Source: Priapulus caudatus (lineage: Eukaryota; Priapulida; Priapulimorpha; Priapulimorphida; Priapulidae). From it: a DNA stretch of 34,507 nucleotides. A program made the position numbers and the translations under genes. The notes beneath the pieces are model-generated. The model saw only the letters and a program-made list of their open reading frames with translations, was not told the DNA's origin and ran no database searches. Shown one piece after another: positions 8,867 to 32,690 of the stretch (its first letter is position 1; the number at the start of each line of letters is the position of its first letter). The DNA lies in contig NW_014577601.1 of NCBI RefSeq assembly GCF_000485595.1, positions 172,538 to 207,044 on the forward strand, written 5' to 3'.

Positions 8867-9410
8867 AGCGATGGCTAGTGTTAGGTCGATAGAGTACGAG
8901 GAATGAGCGCGTTTTTCACACGCACTTCCCCGGTTGTCGGATTCACATGTACTGTAGGAGGGGCGCGCGTGATCCGTAGTGTGAGGAGAAATAGAGAGTT
9001 GCGGATAGAGGAAGCGTGTCGATGAAAAAGTATAGATTCGGGATATTAGCCAGGATGAAAGGAAGTGCGTCAATGAATAAGTACGGAGAGCGAGGATGAG
9101 CGTACTGTGCAGAATGAGTGGGGAGCGATCCCTAGTGTGAAGAGAAACGGTGATAGAGCAAGTGTGTCGCTGAATAAGTACGAGGAATGAGCGCATGTTT
9201 CACACACATTTCACTGATGGCCGGGTCGGCTCGCAGATTCACATTTACTTGCAGGAGGTATGAAGGTACGTGTGGTTATTTGTGCGAGGAGAAACAGTGA
9301 GTCGAGAATAGAGCAAGCGTGTTGATGAATAGTATGGGGAGTGAGTACGTGTTTCACACACATTTCACCGAAGGTTAATTGATTGAGGTTCCCATACACT
9401 GTAGGAGATA
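8797..9410 (+). repeat. Degenerate tandem copies of the PIGB 3' coding end
   Basis: The segment encoding FHTHFPDGRVGSQIHMYC (8797-8863) recurs at about 8907-8961, 9191-9258 and 9345-9410. The first repeat shares two exact blocks of over 20 nt with the gene and lacks 15 nt in frame. The copy at 9195 still reads in frame as MFHTHFTDGRVGSQIHIYL, then a stop. The last copy has diverged and hits an early stop. Linker sequences (GAGGAATGAGCGC, AGCGTGTCGATGAA-like) also recur, so whole units were duplicated with irregular spacing of about 110-285 bp. Confidence 0.85.
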
Positions 9411-10505
9411 GAAGAGAATTCGAACGTGCGCTCGTTGGTGTGCGGAAGTGGAGTAAGTTTGAGATAATGGTGTGGGTCCCACAAGTGCAACTTACAGGAT
9501 AGTTAGCTAGCGAATTCACACGATCCCGTAGGATGGATGAATGTGCCGCATATCATCCAAGCGGTAGCTGCTGCTAAGCCTCCCAGTCGTAGAGCTAGGA
9601 GAGCAATCAGGAAATCCGTTGTCATCAAGAGTTTTTAGGAGTTATCCCAAAGAATACGATGCAATCGACCAGGTGGTAATGAGGAATACCCACCCGCCTG
9701 AGCAGCCTGTCAGAAGCATCCCAACAGGTGGCGCCATCATTTGAGCACAAATTAAAGGTGTACACGAGAAGTAGAGAATCCAAGTGTGTGAATATTCACA
9801 TCTTCATCGTAGCAATAACTGTAAATCTAAGGGGTATTAATACTGTTAAGGGCCTATGACAGTGGGACCCAGTGCGCATTTTAGGATTGCAGTCGTAAAT
9901 GTTTTTCTATTACTATATGCGTAGTTCTCTGTTAGATGAAAATAGAATGATCTCGGGGTGATGAACAAGAATTTGTATTAAATTTGTAGCAGTGTTTCTT
10001 GCCTTATATTTGCAAACAATTTTTTGTACTGCATCTGTACAAGTAATGTGTATGCGTGGTTGTTTTGTTTCAATATAGTGTCACGTTTGGTGTCAACTCT
10101 TGTGTTAGTCATGGATGACAGTGTTTAGACTGCATTTCCTGATGAAAATCAAAGAATACAAACAAACAATAAGGCATCACGTTTGGTTTCGATCAGATTA
10201 TTTCGCGGCATACGACACATTGTGTTGGAACACAAGGCATAAACATATCCAACAACAGAATACAGGGGAGCTGGCTGTTTGACATACCGACCGTCACTCG
10301 AATTAACCTTCGTCCGAAGTTAAATTTCTACGAATTTAAATAATATCATGAAATGTTCACTTACAATTTTCCCCTCTGCACTCATTTCATTTCGAGAGCA
10401 AGGGTATGTGTGTTTGCTGTGAACATGTGAGGCAGCTCATGAGTGAAGTCACACTCTTGAGCTGACTAGCATGGACCCTGCTAGCATGGCTTCGGTGATA
10501 GCGCA
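9411..10505. other. Spacer, PIGB 3' flank
   Basis: No exon recognised on either strand. It contains two ATTAAA hexamers on the + strand (9751-9756 and 9977-9982) that could end the PIGB transcript. The rest is unremarkable AT-rich DNA. Confidence 0.5.
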
Positions 10506-10507
10506 AC

Positions 10508-10562
10508 CACCAAAACAAATTTTACCACCTCGCTGACCTTTTTGGCCAGGGGAAACACTGTA
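10508..10562 (-). mobile_element. Fragment of a CAGTGTTTCCC-ended interspersed repeat
   Basis: Read on the - strand, this begins CAGTGTTTCCCCTGGCCA and continues with a match to 24052-24100 on the + strand. CAGTGTTTCCC is a common terminus of hAT-type non-autonomous elements. Only one end is seen. Confidence 0.55.
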
Positions 10563-10568
10563 TAACTA

Positions 10569-10799
10569 TATGAAGACATTACTACATGAAGGCATGGCTC
10601 ATAGCATGCACAATGGCTACGCACATGCATTGATTCCTCAGCCGTGTCTTTGCAATTTTAAGACATGGACAGACAACTGGCTCTGTTATTACATAAATCG
10701 TATGACACTCGCATCTGGCCACTGCTCCCGTAGGGATGCACATGCCTAGGCCATGCGCACCCTATTTAGACTTGAAGCTGGCATTTCATGCCTTGTCTA
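10569..10799 (+). repeat. Segmental duplication, copy A (empty hAT site)
   Basis: About 230 bp closely matching 10939-11524, apart from the 312-bp insertion plus 8-bp target repeat in copy B and a ~36-nt block (after TATGACACTCG) missing here. The uninterrupted site GACAGACAACTGGC at about 10669-10682 corresponds to the insertion point in copy B. No coding content. Confidence 0.85.
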
Positions 10800-10938
10800 T
10801 ATTTAATAATAACAATATTTCGCGCGAAAATACCATCCATTGTCACAGTTAAGCTTGCTGAGAAAGAAATGCAGCATTGCAGTTGCATTAGATAATAGTG
10901 ACTCGACAAATCGTAATAGACATTGCAATAAAATTAGG

Positions 10939-11524
10939 CATGAAGGGATTACTATATGAAGGCATGGCTCATAGCATGCACAATGGTGACGCACATGCAT
11001 CAATTCCTCAGCAGTGTCTTCTCAATTTTAAGACGTGGACAGACAACCAGGGGCGGACTGGCACCTTGTGGGCCCTCTGGCAATACCTGTGATTGGGCCC
11101 CGGTCCACTGACCGCGGTCGGGGATCCGGACTTTGTGAAACTCAAAAGGCCTGCATTATCAGAAAGGTGGAAATCTTGGTGGAACCCTCACCCCCTATGG
11201 ATTGGAAAAAGTCCAAGGATTTGGGGCACAATATTTTTCAGACCGACCGATGAAGAAAAACTGAAAAAATGACAAATTTAAATTTAAAAAAAATATTTTT
11301 TTCGAGGCCCATGGGCCTGGGCCCTTGCCCGATTTGCCCGAGGGGCCAGTCCGCCCCTGCAGACAACTGGCTCTGCTATTACATAAATCGTATGACACTC
11401 GTAATCGTGGTGTTACAGCATGTCATATTACATTTGCATCTGGCGATTGCTGCCGTAGGGATGCACATGCCTAGGCCATGCGCACCCTATTTAGACTTGA
11501 AGCTGGCGTTTCATGCCCTGTCTA
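10939..11524 (+). repeat. Segmental duplication, copy B (interrupted by a MITE)
   Basis: Same sequence as 10569-10799, split by the MITE at 11048-11359. It ends about 65 bp short of the last NVL exon. Confidence 0.85.
11048..11359. mobile_element. hAT-like MITE, 312 bp, with 8-bp target duplication
   Basis: Perfect terminal inverted repeats CAGGGGCGGACTGGC and its complement. The target duplication CAGACAAC is exact at 11040-11047 and 11360-11367; 8 bp is the hAT hallmark. The interior is non-coding and AT-rich with a GGGCCC-rich end. The paralogous copy A keeps the unoccupied site, which proves insertion after the duplication. Confidence 0.92.
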
Positions 11525-11591
11525 TAATGCAGTCTTTAGCGACACATCACGCCCATGACCGTGTGCGAGCTGTTGCTGTGATCAGGGGAGT

Positions 11592-25134
<13,543 letters not shown>

Positions 25135-25548
25135 TTTATTTCCAAATGCTGACTAAGAGATCAAAGAATGAAAGATGAACGAATTTGTCTACACAACAGT
25201 TACACGTCGGCGTTGGACATGAATGGCGCACATGCGTGTGTGGGCGTGTCATCTTTCCTGCCAATATTGTGATTGCTAGCAAATAGCGAGTTTCCTTCCA
25301 TTTTACTCCCACGCCTCCCGCCGACGTCTGTAAACCATTGGTTCATTGGTTTTATTGTTAGTTCAGATTTTCTCCGTTACGTGGCGAAGTGCAGCGGTGG
25401 CTATGACGTCACCCGTGTTAGTGAACTATCGCATATATCGGAGATTTGCCAGTTCGTTCCTGAATTTTGTGGTTCATGTTTGTTCTGTGTCGTGTAGTCC
25501 AGCTGCTGCACGATCTGCTGTCTTTTAGTGTTACTCGACAGCGCTAAG
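25135..25548. promoter_or_regulatory. Probable bidirectional NVL/SOCS promoter and SOCS leader exon
   Basis: This 414-bp gap lies between the NVL ATG (- strand) and a strong donor AAG|GTACGT at 25548/25549 on the + strand that would end a non-coding SOCS exon 1. It includes a perfect palindromic CRE at 25404-25411. Head-to-head spacing of this size is typical of shared promoters. Transcription starts are not defined. Confidence 0.55.
25404..25411. promoter_or_regulatory. Palindromic CRE/ATF site
   Basis: TGACGTCA is an exact CREB/ATF full site, 270 bp upstream of the NVL ATG and 140 bp before the putative end of SOCS exon 1, so it is suitably placed for either gene. Confidence 0.5.
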
Positions 25549-26359
25549 GTACGTAGTATCGGTTTTATATTGTATCTAATCTAGTTATCGTATGATAGTA
25601 TCATAGTATGTCCGATTCAGTGGCTATGTATTAATGTATTGTACTTAGGTTGTACGAAATTTGCCCAGCAACCTCGCTGTGTTGCCCAACCGCATTGCGA
25701 CAGCACCCGATCACGCATTCATGTCACGACATGCTAGCGCTTAGCTGACACTCACTGCTTGCTCGTAATCGGTTAACATATAATGAATGATTTACTTTGT
25801 CGTTCCTTAGTATGTGCATAAGTTGACGGAATGTGGACTGTTCAAGTCTGTTCACTGTTGTGTTGGCCCTGTAGCTGTAGCGTAAAATATTAGCAATAAA
25901 GCACAATTTCAGCTGTTTTGACTACCTATAACAAGAATAGTAATTGTCATAACAATGCAGACAGGGGTGGTAACAGCTGATTTTCATGGTCGGTTTGCAT
26001 TTTGTAAGAAATGGGTCTTGTCGAATTTCAGCCACATAGCATTTATAAAACTGTGCCTCGTATTAAATCACAATAATACTTCATACATGCAAGTCTCCAC
26101 GTGTAGAGTGAAGCATTCCTTCTAGAAGACATTAAGAATCGGTATAAATAGTAACAGATTTATAATAGTGATAATGAAAAGGTCTTGTATAGGAAACTAG
26201 AATTACGACGAATAGCTCCCTGTAAAAATAAAGTATGGTTCACCGCAGCACTCTCTTTTACAGTATGAGTAATTAATGCAATTTCCCGTAGCGCATGTTC
26301 GTTCACAGTCTAGCTACGGTCATACGTGACGAACCTAACATTTTTTCATGTCCACGCAG
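25549..26359 (+). other. Putative 5'UTR intron of the SOCS gene
   Basis: The donor AAG|GTACGT at 25549 pairs with a T-rich tract and CACGCAG acceptor at 26359, 24 nt before the SOCS ATG at 26384. There is no open coding path upstream, so exon 1 would be untranslated. Inferred from splice-site quality and position only. Confidence 0.5.
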
Positions 26360-26383
26360 GGGTTTGCTCATCCTACGGAACTC

Positions 26384-27823
26384 ATGGCTACTCCGGAGGA
26401 TAACGATCCTGGCAAAGCTCAAGGCAGCGGTCAGCAGCAGCTGTCGGACGTCGAGAAGACGGAGCGTGGCGGCCTCTGGTGGGCGCGGCGTGCGCTCTGG
26501 CCGCCGGCCGCAGACGTGCCGGACGCCGTCAGCGTCGCGAGTGACTCCGGCCACAACTCGAGTCGCAGCGAGTACGCCGACCCGGCGACGACCTGCAGCG
26601 CCATCTGGGAGATGCGCACGGGTAGCGCCCCCGCGTTAGCGGCTCGGCCGGACGCGGCGACAGCGCGGGACGGCAAGGAGAGCGACCAGCAGGTGAGCGT
26701 GCGTCGCAAGTTCTGCACGCTGTCGTTCGGGCGGCGACGCGGCATGGACAAGGGGGCGGCGGCGGCGGCGGCGACGGCCCGCGCGGACGACGGCGGCAAG
26801 AAGCGTCGCCGCTCGTGGACGCTCAAGTTCCGCAACCCGTTCCAGCTGCTGACGTCGTCGGACGCGAACACTGAGGAAGCCGTCTGCCCGGCGGCGGACA
26901 GCAGCTGCGTGTGCATGTCCTACACACGCAAGAGGGAGCAGGCGACGACGACGGCGACGGCGGCAGCGGCGCCGCCCGCGTCGATTTTGCCGGCGCCCCC
27001 TCAGGAGCGGCTCGGCACCCCGCAGGAGGCGGGTGCGGCGCGCGACGAACCTCGCTACCAGGGTGCGTACGAGGAGTGGGACTTTGACGACGACGAGCGC
27101 GCGCTGCAGCTGATGGTGGACGCACGCCGCGTCGCCGCCGCCTCCTCCACATCCGCCTCCGCGGCGCACTACCCGCGCCTACTAGGGGGCGCCGCCGGCT
27201 CGGGCGACGGCGCGGAAGTGCCGAGCGACATCGTCGTGACGTCGGAGACGCGGCGCACGGAGCTGACGACGATCAACTCGGAGGGCCGGTCGGTGCAGCG
27301 CACCGTGCACACGCAGGTCGACTACGCGCACTACCTCGTGCCCGACCTCGCGAAGATCACGAGCTGCGGCTACTACTGGGGCGTGATGGACCGCTACGAG
27401 GCCGAGCGGCTGCTGGACAGCAAGCCAGAGGGAACATTCCTGCTGCGCGACAGCGCGCAGGACGACTTCCTCTTCTCGGTGAGCTTCCGGCGCTACGGGC
27501 GCTCGCTACACGCGCGCGTCGAGCAGTACAAGCACCGCTTCAGCTTTGACTCGCACGACCCCGGCGTGTTTGCCTCGCGCACCGTCGTCGGGCTCATGGA
27601 GCACTACAAGGAGCCGAGCATGTGCATGTTCTTCGAGCCGCTGCTGACGGCGCCGCTCAACCGGCCCACGCCGTTCTCGCTGCAGCAGCACTGCCGCGCC
27701 GTCGTCGCCAGCCGCACGACGTACGACGGCATCGGCCGGCTCGAGCTGCCGCGCACGCTCAAGTCCTACCTCAAGTACTACCACTATCGTGACCAGGTGC
27801 GCATACGCCGCTACGAGAGCTAG
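26384..27823 (+). CDS. SOCS5: Suppressor of cytokine signalling, SOCS4/SOCS5 type
   Basis: Substrate adaptor of a Cullin-5/elongin BC ubiquitin ligase that damps JAK/STAT and receptor-tyrosine-kinase signalling; the fly counterpart is Socs36E. ATG 26384 gives 479 aa. An in-frame ATG at 26348 lies before the likely splice acceptor, so it is not chosen. Conserved SOCS4/5 N-terminal block: [13 protein letters not shown] from 107 through [16 protein letters not shown] to about 156. The middle is Ala/Ser/Asp-rich. SH2 domain from [12 protein letters not shown] (330) with FLLRDSAQ; Arg355 is the phosphotyrosine-binding arginine. SOCS box about 430-475: SLQQHCR BC-box, then a degenerate Cul5 box (LELPRTL). 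The coding region is intronless, as in vertebrate SOCS4/5. SOCS4 and SOCS5 are vertebrate paralogues, so the symbol denotes the type. Confidence 0.93.
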   Translation: MATPEDNDPGKAQGSGQQQLSDVEKTERGGLWWARRALWPPAADVPDAVSVASDSGHNSSRSEYADPATTCSAIWEMRTGSAPALAARPDAATARDGKESDQQVSVRRKFCTLSFGRRRGMDKGAAAAAATARADDGGKKRRRSWTLKFRNPFQLLTSSDANTEEAVCPAADSSCVCMSYTRKREQATTTATAAAAPPASILPAPPQERLGTPQEAGAARDEPRYQGAYEEWDFDDDERALQLMVDARRVAAASSTSASAAHYPRLLGGAAGSGDGAEVPSDIVVTSETRRTELTTINSEGRSVQRTVHTQVDYAHYLVPDLAKITSCGYYWGVMDRYEAERLLDSKPEGTFLLRDSAQDDFLFSVSFRRYGRSLHARVEQYKHRFSFDSHDPGVFASRTVVGLMEHYKEPSMCMFFEPLLTAPLNRPTPFSLQQHCRAVVASRTTYDGIGRLELPRTLKSYLKYYHYRDQVRIRRYES

Positions 27824-28098
27824 CGTCGGCGCACGCGTGCCGTCGTCGCGGACGTGCGCCGCGATGTCGTGAGTGCATTTAATCGTCACGCAAACCTTCG
27901 ATGTTGTAAATATATGTGAGTCGCGTTCGCCGAGAACGTGGCGCGGCGGACTGCTAGCCACTTGTTCGCGACGACTTTGCGACGGAACCACTACTAGAGA
28001 CTTGTTCGGAGCGGAGCCGCGAACAGCCGAGATTTGTCTTTGTGTGTGTGTGTGCATTCTAGCCGTGCTTACTGTTATACATGTGCCATGTTTAACCT

Positions 28099-28104
28099 AA
28101 TAAA
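28099..28104 (+). terminator. Poly(A) signal of the SOCS gene
   Basis: AATAAA lies 276 nt after the SOCS stop and is followed by TCTCGTCTCG/TTGTCTT GU-rich sequence, as expected for a cleavage and polyadenylation region. Confidence 0.75.
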
Positions 28105-28497
28105 GAGTGCATCTCGTCTCGTTCAGGAACATTTGTCTTACAGACCGTCTATTCTCTAGCCTGTTCCTTGCCGTAGGCACGTGAATCGGTGCCCCATGCA
28201 CTGTGGTTGTTCCTCGTTGCCGATAGTTGCTGCCGGCCGCAGTCTAGCGTGTGCCGAATGCAGTGTAAGTGGTTTGGCTATGTGGTTGCGTGGCTGGAGA
28301 AAGTTGGTGTATCCTTGGGTGAGAATGTTACGTTCCTCTACTAGTGAGAATGTTACGTTCGCAGTGCAACTCGGTGCATCTAACCTATTCTTTCTGTTTG
28401 GGTCTACCATCCTGAGAATGCAGGAAAACACAGTGAGAGTGTTTGGATGAAATATGCCTTTTATATTTCCTCTTGAAAGTTTGACTCCCAGAATTCC

Positions 28498-28568
28498 TTC
28501 CTGGAAACTCACTGACCCTTCTACTTCCATCCTGGAAGTTTAGTGTTCATTTCTATTCTTTCCTGGAA
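28498..28568. promoter_or_regulatory. Cluster of STAT-type (GAS) sites 3' of SOCS
   Basis: Two exact TTCCTGGAA palindromes (28498-28506 and 28560-28568) fit the STAT consensus TTCNNNGAA, with an imperfect ATCCTGGAA between (28529-28537). They sit on a degenerate ~31-bp repeat about 0.7 kb after the SOCS stop. SOCS genes are STAT targets in animals, so a feedback enhancer is plausible; a chance minisatellite is the alternative. Confidence 0.4.
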
Positions 28569-28599
28569 GTCTAATTACTCCACCACAGCATGTGCCGTC

Positions 28600-29560
28600 G
28601 TGTACGTTTCCTCACTCACTTCAGCCAGCGCAATTGCCTTCGCTGTACACGACCCATGATGCATTTTTCTGTGTTTATACGCTTAGAGCTGTTTGCTGTT
28701 TGTGCATGCGTGCGACGTAGCGTGTGCTGTTTGCACGTACGTGGTAGCGGCGCGATGTCACATCTTGATTCGGTGGGAGTGGAGTGGTGATTGCATTACC
28801 TTGTCTGACTCTCGCCTGTGTGTGTTCAATAGTGGCTGCATCTCCAGCCGCCCACGCATTGCCGCGCGCGCTGTAGGTCCTTCGAGAAACATAAACCGCT
28901 ACCATCTTTTCGCTACCGTACTGCGTTACACTCGCGACCCCCAATGCACGCTGGGAAGGTTCATGCACTCGAAGTCCCCCCTCCCACTCCTGCACCAGCC
29001 GCAGCAACAACAACTTGCGTAATGTGTATTCATTCATTCGTGCAAAATTTATAAAGATGTGAGACAAATGCGAGATGACCGTAGAAAGTAGAATAAACTC
29101 TAGCTGGAGGGCAGAGTGGCTGCGTCCCTGCGTCCCTGCTCTCTCCTTCCCCCTGCTACGAATCAAAGGGAGCTTTTTTATTCTCGAAATTCAAAACTAT
29201 TTTTAAACTTAATCCGATGATTGCTTAGTGACTACTGTACATAACCTTCCAGCCCACGCGCGCTCAATCCACAGCGAATTAATTCGATGCTCGGAATAAT
29301 TAGGACATCGGAGTTTTCGACTACCGCTGCCTACTAATATTGCTTGCTCATCTGTATACGAGGTGGGCGGTTATTTTCGGGACGCGGGATCGGACCATTT
29401 TAATTATCCGGGAACCGGGAAATATCCGATGAATTTTTCCGTGATTCGAGAATTTAAGACAACCGTGGTACTGAAATTGCGATTTTAATTAACTGGGAAA
29501 TTGCGTATTTTTTTAACCCGGGAACTTTTTCTTCCCTCCTCATGTATATATGTAAGCTGG
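28600..29560. other. Spacer without recognised gene
   Basis: No homology-bearing exon on either strand. Short open frames here lack family motifs and splice context. Confidence 0.5.
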
Positions 29561-29580
29561 GAAGCATATTATGATCATTG

Positions 29581-29638
29581 ATCAAGAGTCCATAATACAG
29601 TAGAAGATTCTAGAAGATTTCTATTGTGGACTCTTGAT
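29581..29638. repeat. Inverted repeat, 17-bp arms
   Basis: ATCAAGAGTCCATAATA (29581-29597) pairs with TATTGTGGACTCTTGAT (29622-29638) with one mismatch. ATGATC occurs on both sides (29571 and 29639). Possibly a tiny foldback insertion. Confidence 0.6.
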
Positions 29639-29710
29639 ATGATCTAGCCGTGTGGCCCTTCCCTCCCACTACAGAGCTATATGTCTCCCTGCAGCGAAAG
29701 CGAAGTGGTA

Positions 29711-29945
29711 CGCGGGTAGAGAGCTATGTTGATCGTATAGCCTCGTAGTGGGTATGAAGAGATACACGGGTAGAGAGAGCTATGTTGATCGTACAGCCTC
29801 GTAGTGGGTATGAAGAGATACACGGGTAGAGAGAGCTATGTTGATCGTATAGCCTCGTAGTGGGTATGAAGAGATACACGGATAGAGAGAGCTATGTTGA
29901 TCGTATAGCCTCGTAGTGGGGATGAACGGTTACATAGGTAAAGTT
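29711..29945 (+). repeat. 56-bp tandem repeat, four copies plus remnants
   Basis: Units starting at about 29714, 29768, 29824 and 29880 contain GAGAGCTATGTTGATCGTA and CCTCGTAGTGGGTATGAAGA. The last units decay into AGTTATGTAGGTCGTATCG. A related GCGAAAGCGAAGT motif sits on both sides (29693 and 29968). No coding role. Confidence 0.85.
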
Positions 29946-30247
29946 ATGTAGGTCGTATCGTTTTATGGCGAAAGCGAAGTTTCACGGTTAGAGTTATAAG
30001 CGAGGATGCAGGCAGAGCTCATGGTTGGGTTTAGCAGGGGCAAATAGCAATGAAACGCGCCAAAATAAACACCATAAACAGCTGAGCACGCGAGAAGCCG
30101 CGCGGTTATTTTATTTGGCCTGTTAATCAATATTTTCAGAGTCGGTTGTGCCGACGTCTGGCTGAAAATAGCGCAGCGGGAGCGTGAATGGCAATGGCAT
30201 GGACACGGCAGCGAACGAGCGGGTTGGATGCATGGCGAGCGAGAGCA

Positions 30248-30371
30248 CTGTACTGCTGCTAGTATGCTACTACTGCTGCTGCTGCTGCTGCTGCTACTAC
30301 TACAACTACTGCTGCTACTACTGCTGCTGCTGCTGCCGGCGGTCGCGGCGGTGGCGGTGGTGCTTGTACTG

Positions 30372-30403
<32 letters not shown>

Positions 30404-30653
30404 ACTACAACTACTGCTGCTACTACTGTTGCTGCTGCTGCTGCCGGCGGTCGCGGCGGTGGCGGCGGTGCTTGTACTGCTACTGCTGCTGCTACTGCTA
30501 CTGCTACTACTACTACTGCTACTGCTACTGTTACTGCTACTGCTACTGCTACTGCTACTGCTACTGCTGCTGCTGCTACTGCTGCTGCTACTACTACTAC
30601 TACTACTGCTGCTGCTGCTACTGCTACTGCTGCTGCTACTACAACTACTGCTG

Positions 30654-30691
<38 letters not shown>

Positions 30692-30707
30692 ACTACAACT
30701 ACTGCTG

Positions 30708-30741
<34 letters not shown>

Positions 30742-30828
30742 CGGCGGTCGCGGCGGTGGCGATGGTGCTTGCACTGCTACTACTGCTGCATCTGGTGGTG
30801 ATGCTGCTGCTGCTGCTGCTGCTGTTGC
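30248..30828. repeat. CTG/CTA trinucleotide array with higher-order units
   Basis: About 580 bp of CTG and CTA triplets interrupted three times by a GC-rich block CCGGCGGTCGCGGCGGTGGC (30336, 30444, 30741), giving a higher-order repeat. All frames give homopolymer-like proteins (poly-Leu, poly-Cys, poly-Ser, poly-Ala). With no flanking domain it is read as non-coding. Confidence 0.9.
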
Positions 30829-30829
30829 C

Positions 30830-30830
<1 letters not shown>

Positions 30831-30883
<53 letters not shown>
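30831..30883. repeat. CT microsatellite
   Basis: A nearly pure (CT)n run of about 50 bp directly follows the CTG/CTA array. Confidence 0.95.
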
Positions 30884-30885
<2 letters not shown>

Positions 30886-31295
30886 CGCACCTCTTTGCCC
30901 CTCCTTTTCTCCTCTTCCTTGCACTTTTGCCTCTCGTATGACTCTCGCGCGTGCACGCTTTCTCTCCCACACATCCACGCACGGACATGCACGCGTTCGT
31001 CCTCTAGACCTGTGCGCCCGTACATACATCATGATGTGGCATTTACGAGCGGCTATAGGCTGCGTTTTTCTGCACAATATGCTGTTACACCCAATAATAT
31101 AACGGCTAGTTTTACCACACATGCCTACTGCACTCCCTCACACACGCTACTAGCATGTGGCTGTAGGGCACAGGTTTTGTTGTGTCTGTGTGAACGTATA
31201 TGCCGTGACGGTGGCCAATGTAGAACCACCGGTTGGCTGCCTGGGTGACTCCGAAAGGCAGAGAGAGGGCCGCTCTGCGGCGTTATTGTTGTACA

Positions 31296-31362
31296 TATGC
31301 TATATATGCTATATATGCTATATATGCTATATATGCTATATATGCTATATATATTGCTATAA
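31296..31362. repeat. 9-bp TATATGCTA microsatellite
   Basis: Seven or so units of GCTATATAT in tandem, then ATATATTGCTATAATATATA. Confidence 0.9.
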
Positions 31363-31399
31363 TATATAAAGTCACACCTCATAATACGTTGACCCGGTG

Positions 31400-31861
31400 T
31401 GCGTTCATTCAAGCTGTTATTGCGCGAATGATATCGATTGACAGCGGTCACAGCGCGTGCATCAATGTCAGGCACCTTGTCAGTGCATATATACCGTATC
31501 CGGCTTTACAGAAGCGCTAGTTTTCATAAACGATAGCAGTAACTGGGCCGTTGCTACGGTGAAAAGGGGAGGGGGCAGTTGTCCCCCCACATTGTGTGAC
31601 AAAGTAAAATAACAAGGCTCAATCCTAATATAAACGTAATAAATATATACTAGAGCAAAAAAATCATTCCCTCGGCCTAATCCTGTCTTACATGTTTTAC
31701 TGCTTTTTCTGAGAGCATATTCCTCGAGGAATTTCCCCCTCCTACAAGAATATGCTCAGACCGCGGCTCCGCGCGCACGCATAGTGTTGCCACCGTGTCC
31801 TGCATGTGTCACCGACACGGCACCTACTAGCCGCGTGCGTACTTACCCGTGTACGCGACAC

Positions 31862-31897
<36 letters not shown>

Positions 31898-32690
31898 CCA
31901 ACATTTTCCACTCTCCCCTAAATCGTATAGCTGCACTTCGCATGTCTGCGGCGTCACTCTATTAGCTCAGCCGGAGTCTCTATACGTACGTACCTCCCTC
32001 GACGCTACGCCTAACTGGCCCCCTCCCCCCACACACACGAACACCAGCTAGCCCGCACTGGCCGCTGTGTGTGTTTGGACAGCTTGTTGCCAGCCTGTTT
32101 GGGAAAGGCGATCGCTGCTCAATACACAAGAGCCGTCGGAGAGGTGATCCAATCCGCCGCCCGATTGACTCCCCGGGTCGCGGATTGAACTAGTCAGTGG
32201 CCTCCCCCCCGCTACGAGCCTCTCCAGATGGAGGGTCATCGTCTCTTTGTGTGTCGAGGCAGTCGCTCAGCCAGCGTCCATTCATCGTTGGCTGGTGGGC
32301 CACATGACCACTGGGCAAGCCGCCGTGTTGTGTTAAGGCTGGAGAGCATTACGTAAGCGCAGTCGAACCGGAGTCGACTGGAGCGTGAGAACTGGAGGGA
32401 GATATATATATACAGAGAAAAAAACGCAAATACGCGAAGTTAGTCGATTATTGAGGAAAAATGAAAAATGTTCCCGTGAATAAGGTCCATATATGTACAC
32501 TTCTTTCGATGTGTGACCGTTTCTTGGTGCTGGGTAGACATATACGCTTACCTATTGTCAATTTGATAAATGGGATGATAACGATGATGACATAGTTTCT
32601 CTCTCTACACGTAGCTCGATATATATGTAGTACGGCAGAAATTATGTGTAAGGCGTGGCACCCTTGACGTTGACGACGACGACGGCGACG
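31400..32690. other. Spacer without recognised gene, TA microsatellite inside
   Basis: Contains a (TA)n run at about 31863-31893 and a 10-bp inverted repeat GAGCATATTC/GAATATGCTC at 31713-31757. No coding exon or RNA gene recognised. Confidence 0.5.

Noticed and set aside
26348-26383. SOCS start at the in-frame ATG 26348
   Set aside because: It lies before a good CACGCAG acceptor at 26359 and has T at -3. The extra 12 residues show no conservation I recognise. It stays possible if the 5'UTR intron is wrong.
26431-27169. Antisense open frames over the SOCS gene
   Set aside because: GC-rich shadows of the SOCS coding frame, with Arg-rich composition and no motifs.
29963-31122. Long open frames through the CTG/CTA array (poly-Ser, poly-Ala, poly-Leu, poly-Cys)
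   Set aside because: Triplet repeats keep all frames open. There is no flanking domain, signal or splice structure.
32048-32239. tRNA-derived SINE (GTTCAATCC resembles a B box on the - strand)
   Set aside because: No acceptable A box at the right distance, no cloverleaf and no tail or target duplication seen.
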